From: Hydrogenothermaceae bacterium
Lineage (GTDB): Bacteria > Aquificota > Aquificia > Aquificales > Hydrogenothermaceae
Direction of reading: 5' to 3'
Length of the DNA: 16,393 nt
NCBI GenBank assembly: GCA_012961365.1
Contig: DTZN01000303.1
Location: forward strand, 1-16,393
The notes beneath the pieces are model-generated. The model saw only the letters and a list, made by a program, of their open reading frames with translations. It was not told the origin of the DNA and did no database searches. Positions 14,217 to 16,393 of the stretch are shown piece by piece (within the stretch, counting starts at the first letter, position 1; each line of letters starts with the position of its first letter). The position numbers and the translations under genes are program-made.

Positions 14217-14939
14217 ATGGGTATAGTAAAGGTTGGATTAAATAGAAATGTAAAGCCCCAAAGTCTTGTAGAGAAAATATTTTTCTTAGATTTTATAAAA
14301 GGTTTAAAGACCACAATAAAACACCTTTTCAAAAAGACTATTACTGTAGATTTTCCTTACGAAGTTTCAGTTCCAACAATTAGATTTAGAGGAGTTCATG
14401 GTCTTAGAAATGTTGATGGAACAGAGGCAGATGATTTTAATAGTTGGATAAAAAAGCTAAAAATTAAACCTCCCGAAGTAGGAGAAACAAGATGTATTGC
14501 TTGTAAGTTCTGTCAGGCTGCTTGTCCAGTCCCGGAGCTATTTACGATTAAGGCAGAAAAATTACAAGTTCCAGAAGACCACCCCCATCATGGACTAAAA
14601 GTTTTAGCAGTATTTGATATGGATTTATCAAAATGTATGTTCTGTGGGTTGTGTACACAGGCTTGCCCAACAGATTGTATTATTCATACAGATATTTATG
14701 ATTTATCTTCTTATACCAGAAAAAGCTGGGTTTTAAATAAGGAAGAGCTATCTAGAATTGCTGATGATTTTATTGCAAGAAGAGGAAAAGAAAAATTTGA
14801 TGAAAAATCTAAATGGAGACAAGACCAACAAATATGGCCAGATTACGATACTCCAAGGTCAAAAGCATGGGAAGGTTGGATGCCTGCTTACTCTCCAAAC
14901 TATGCTTCTCATTCTGTATCTAAAGAGCCTACAGAATAA
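14217..14939 (+). CDS. nuoI: NADH-quinone oxidoreductase subunit I (2x 4Fe-4S)
   Basis: A 240-residue ferredoxin-like subunit of the complex I peripheral arm that carries the two [4Fe-4S] clusters (N6a and N6b) handing electrons on toward NuoB. Two complete motifs are seen: C93, C96, C99, C103-P (CIACKFCQAACP) and C140, C143, C146, C150-P (CMFCGLCTQACP). The start of the protein has the usual amphipathic stretch and VDFPYE before the conserved RFRGVHGL. The region after the second motif is about 90 residues and ends in a charged and aromatic tail (KAWEGWMPAYSPNYASHS), making it longer than the roughly 180 residues of E. coli NuoI. TAAAGGAGG gives a strong ribosome-binding site 6 bases before the ATG. 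It is the last gene before a terminator. Confidence 0.95.
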   Translation: MGIVKVGLNRNVKPQSLVEKIFFLDFIKGLKTTIKHLFKKTITVDFPYEVSVPTIRFRGVHGLRNVDGTEADDFNSWIKKLKIKPPEVGETRCIACKFCQAACPVPELFTIKAEKLQVPEDHPHHGLKVLAVFDMDLSKCMFCGLCTQACPTDCIIHTDIYDLSSYTRKSWVLNKEELSRIADDFIARRGKEKFDEKSKWRQDQQIWPDYDTPRSKAWEGWMPAYSPNYASHSVSKEPTE

Positions 14940-14945
14940 AAACTT

Positions 14946-14976
14946 AAGGGCTTTTTAGCCCTTCTTTATTTTTTTT
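14946..14976 (+). terminator. Intrinsic terminator after nuoI
   Basis: AAGGGCT (14946-14952) and AGCCCTT (14957-14963) form a perfect 7-bp stem with a TTTT loop, followed by CTTTATTTTTTTT to 14976. It begins 6 bases after the nuoI stop. It is the clearest terminator in the window and ends the nuoCD-nuoI unit. Confidence 0.9.
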
Positions 14977-15006
14977 ATGACTACTCTTATACAAAGTTAA
15001 CCTGTC

Positions 15007-15024
15007 TAGAAACTATACTTTCTA
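15007..15024 (+). promoter_or_regulatory. Inverted repeat over a -10-like element
   Basis: TAGAAA (15007-15012) and TTTCTA (15019-15024) are inverted copies separated by 6 bases. A TATACT (15014-15019), a 5/6 match to the -10 consensus, lies in the centre, and no good -35 stands 17 bases upstream. The site is 31 bases before the start of the DUF255 gene and could be an operator, but a 6-bp repeat in AT-rich DNA may be chance. Confidence 0.3.
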
Positions 15025-15054
15025 ATACTAACTAAAATTTCATGAGGAAATATT

Positions 15055-16320
15055 ATGTCATCTCAAAAAAAACCAAATAGACTTATAAATGAAAAAAGTC
15101 CATACTTACAACAACATGCATATAACCCTGTAGATTGGTATCCTTGGTGTGAAGAAGCTTTTGAAAAGGCAAAAAAGGAAGATAAACCAATTTTCCTTTC
15201 TATTGGATATTCAACTTGCCACTGGTGCCATGTTATGGAGAAAGAAAGTTTTGAAAATGAAGAAATTGCAAAAATGATGAATGAAACGTTTGTAAACATA
15301 AAGGTAGATAGAGAAGAAAGACCAGATATAGACCAATTTTATATGAAAGTTTGTACAATGATGACTGGTAGAGGAGGATGGCCTTTAACTATTATTATGA
15401 CTCCTGATAAAAAGCCATTTTTCGTTGGAACATATTTTCCAAAGGAAAGTAGATATGGCGTTATTGGAATGAAAGATTTAATCCCTCAAATAAAAAAACT
15501 TTGGGAAGAAGATAAAGAAAACTTGTTAAATAGGGCAAATAAAATTTTGGACTATGTAAAAGAAGAAATAGAGACAAAACTAAAAAAATCTAATCTTACA
15601 GAAAGTATATTAAAAGGAGTGTTTGCATTTTTTTCTTCAAACTTTGATGAAAAATATGGGGGTTTTAATAATTCACCAAAGTTCCCTTCACCACATAATT
15701 TGTTGTTTTTACTTAGATATTACAAAATCTATAAAGAAGACAGAGCTTTATATATGGTAGAAAAAACATTAAAGGAAATGGCAAAAGGCGGACTTTATGA
15801 CCATGTAGGTTATGGGTTTCATAGATACTCTACTGATGAAAGATGGCTACTTCCTCATTTTGAGAAAATGCTCTATGACCAAGCTATGCTTTTGATGGCT
15901 TATACTGAGGTTTACCAAATAACAAAAAAAGAAGTATACAAAAAAATAGCTAACCAAATTGTTGAATATATTTTTAGAGATATGTTGAGTAAAAAAGGGG
16001 CATTTTATTCAGCGGAAGATGCAGACAGTGAAGGAGAAGAAGGAAAATTTTATACATGGGAATATGATGATTTAAAGGAAATATTAGGAGAAGATTTTGA
16101 AACATTTGCAAAAATCTCAAATATAAAACCAGAAGGAAATTACTTAGAAGAAGCAACAAGAGAACTTTCATATAGGAATATAATACATATTTCAAAAGAT
16201 TGGAAAACTTTATCAAAAGAATTAAATATTCCCAAAGAAAAGTATGAAATAATAAATATTGATTTTAAAGAAGCTTTGGAGTATCTTGCAAAACGAGGAG
16301 ATAAATTTGATTTTAGATAG
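15055..16320 (+). CDS. DUF255/YyaL-type thioredoxin-domain protein, C-terminally short
   Basis: A 421-residue protein of the family known as YyaL in Bacillus and SPATA20 in animals. The N-terminal thioredoxin-like DUF255 domain (about 5-165) is unmistakable: [19 protein letters not shown], then [19 protein letters not shown] with C55 and C58, DREERPDID, and GRGGWPLTI. The start of the alpha/alpha-barrel region follows: [51 protein letters not shown] and [19 protein letters not shown]. Family members usually run to about 650-700 residues; here the frame ends soon after the EGNY segment, and no family sequence is visible after the stop. It may be a stable short form or a decaying gene. The biochemical role of the family is not settled. 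GAGGAA precedes the ATG. Confidence 0.85.
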   Translation: MSSQKKPNRLINEKSPYLQQHAYNPVDWYPWCEEAFEKAKKEDKPIFLSIGYSTCHWCHVMEKESFENEEIAKMMNETFVNIKVDREERPDIDQFYMKVCTMMTGRGGWPLTIIMTPDKKPFFVGTYFPKESRYGVIGMKDLIPQIKKLWEEDKENLLNRANKILDYVKEEIETKLKKSNLTESILKGVFAFFSSNFDEKYGGFNNSPKFPSPHNLLFLLRYYKIYKEDRALYMVEKTLKEMAKGGLYDHVGYGFHRYSTDERWLLPHFEKMLYDQAMLLMAYTEVYQITKKEVYKKIANQIVEYIFRDMLSKKGAFYSAEDADSEGEEGKFYTWEYDDLKEILGEDFETFAKISNIKPEGNYLEEATRELSYRNIIHISKDWKTLSKELNIPKEKYEIINIDFKEALEYLAKRGDKFDFR

Positions 16321-16353
16321 TTGTTGATATTTAAAAAAGAGGCTTGACTATTT

Positions 16354-16382
16354 TTGACATCTACATGGCTTTGGTGTAGGAT
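16354..16382 (+). promoter_or_regulatory. Probable sigma-70 promoter reading out of the window
   Basis: A perfect TTGACA (16354-16359) and TAGGAT (16377-16382) are separated by exactly 17 bases. TAGGAT keeps the key T1, A2 and T6 of the -10. A second TTGACT lies 10 bases upstream (16344-16349). CTACA and TGTAG inside the spacer region (16361-16365 and 16374-16378) form a 5-bp inverted repeat, which could be an operator. It would drive a gene beyond the right edge, which is not visible. Confidence 0.5.
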
Positions 16383-16393
16383 AGTGTGTGAGA

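Noticed and set aside
14758..14958. Small + strand open frame overlapping the end of nuoI
   Set aside because: It is an out-of-frame reading of conserved nuoI with no independent start signal, and it runs into the terminator stem.
15974..16216. Leu-rich minus-strand frame within the DUF255 gene
   Set aside because: The apparent hydrophobicity arises from the complement of Lys/Glu-rich codons; there is no start context.
1..16393. CRISPR array, insertion sequence, prophage, tRNA or rRNA
   Set aside because: No regularly spaced repeats, transposase or integrase genes, or conserved RNA gene motifs were seen on either strand.

Overview
The window is a gene-dense, AT-rich stretch with nearly every gene on the + strand and many stop/start overlaps. 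The gene complement (fused NuoCD, NuoI, an NDUFA9-like SDR beside them, a MoaE, a DUF255 protein, very Lys/Ile/Asn-rich proteins) suggests a chemolithotrophic thermophile of the Aquificota, most like the Hydrogenothermaceae (Sulfurihydrogenibium-type). This is inferred from protein style and gene content, not from a marker gene; another AT-rich Gram-negative lineage is not excluded. Outer-membrane machinery (a TolC-type channel) and MurE of the meso-DAP type fit a diderm.

Layout. 1-299: start of a divergent minus-strand gene and a long intergenic region holding a GC-rich, hairpin-forming island directly behind a possible promoter, upstream of murE. 300-1787: murE (peptidoglycan precursor synthesis). 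1838-6348: a self-contained drug-efflux operon, TetR repressor - TolC-type channel - EmrA-type adaptor - EmrB-type 14-TM MFS pump, with all four genes overlapping by 1-8 bases and a clear palindromic operator over the repressor's own start codon. 6474-7428: an exported thioredoxin-fold protein overlapping a small lytic transglycosylase. 7485-8983: moaE overlapping dnaN (the beta clamp), an odd housekeeping pair away from dnaA. 9075-12397: pstB - phoU - phoR - NDUFA9-like SDR, with the last three genes overlapping; the PhoR-type kinase has no membrane segment. 12444-14939: nuoCD and nuoI, closed by a strong intrinsic terminator. 15055-16320: a DUF255/YyaL-type thioredoxin-domain protein that stops well short of the family's usual length. 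16321-16393: a probable outward-facing promoter for a gene beyond the window.

How the parts work together. The tetR-tolC-emrA-emrB block would make a tripartite pump spanning both membranes, released when a ligand removes TetR from its operator. pstB, phoU and phoR form the signalling half of phosphate uptake (ATPase, coupler, kinase); the permease, binding protein and response regulator are not in the window. nuoCD and nuoI supply the hydrophilic quinone-site and 4Fe-4S modules of complex I, and the SDR upstream belongs to the family of the mitochondrial complex I subunit NDUFA9. The only strong terminator is after nuoI, so pstB to nuoI may be transcribed partly together.

No mobile element, CRISPR array, tRNA or rRNA was seen. 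The points most worth following up are the GC-rich island before murE, the TetR operator on an apparently leaderless gene, the soluble PhoR, the phoR-SDR-nuoCD linkage, and the truncated DUF255 gene.
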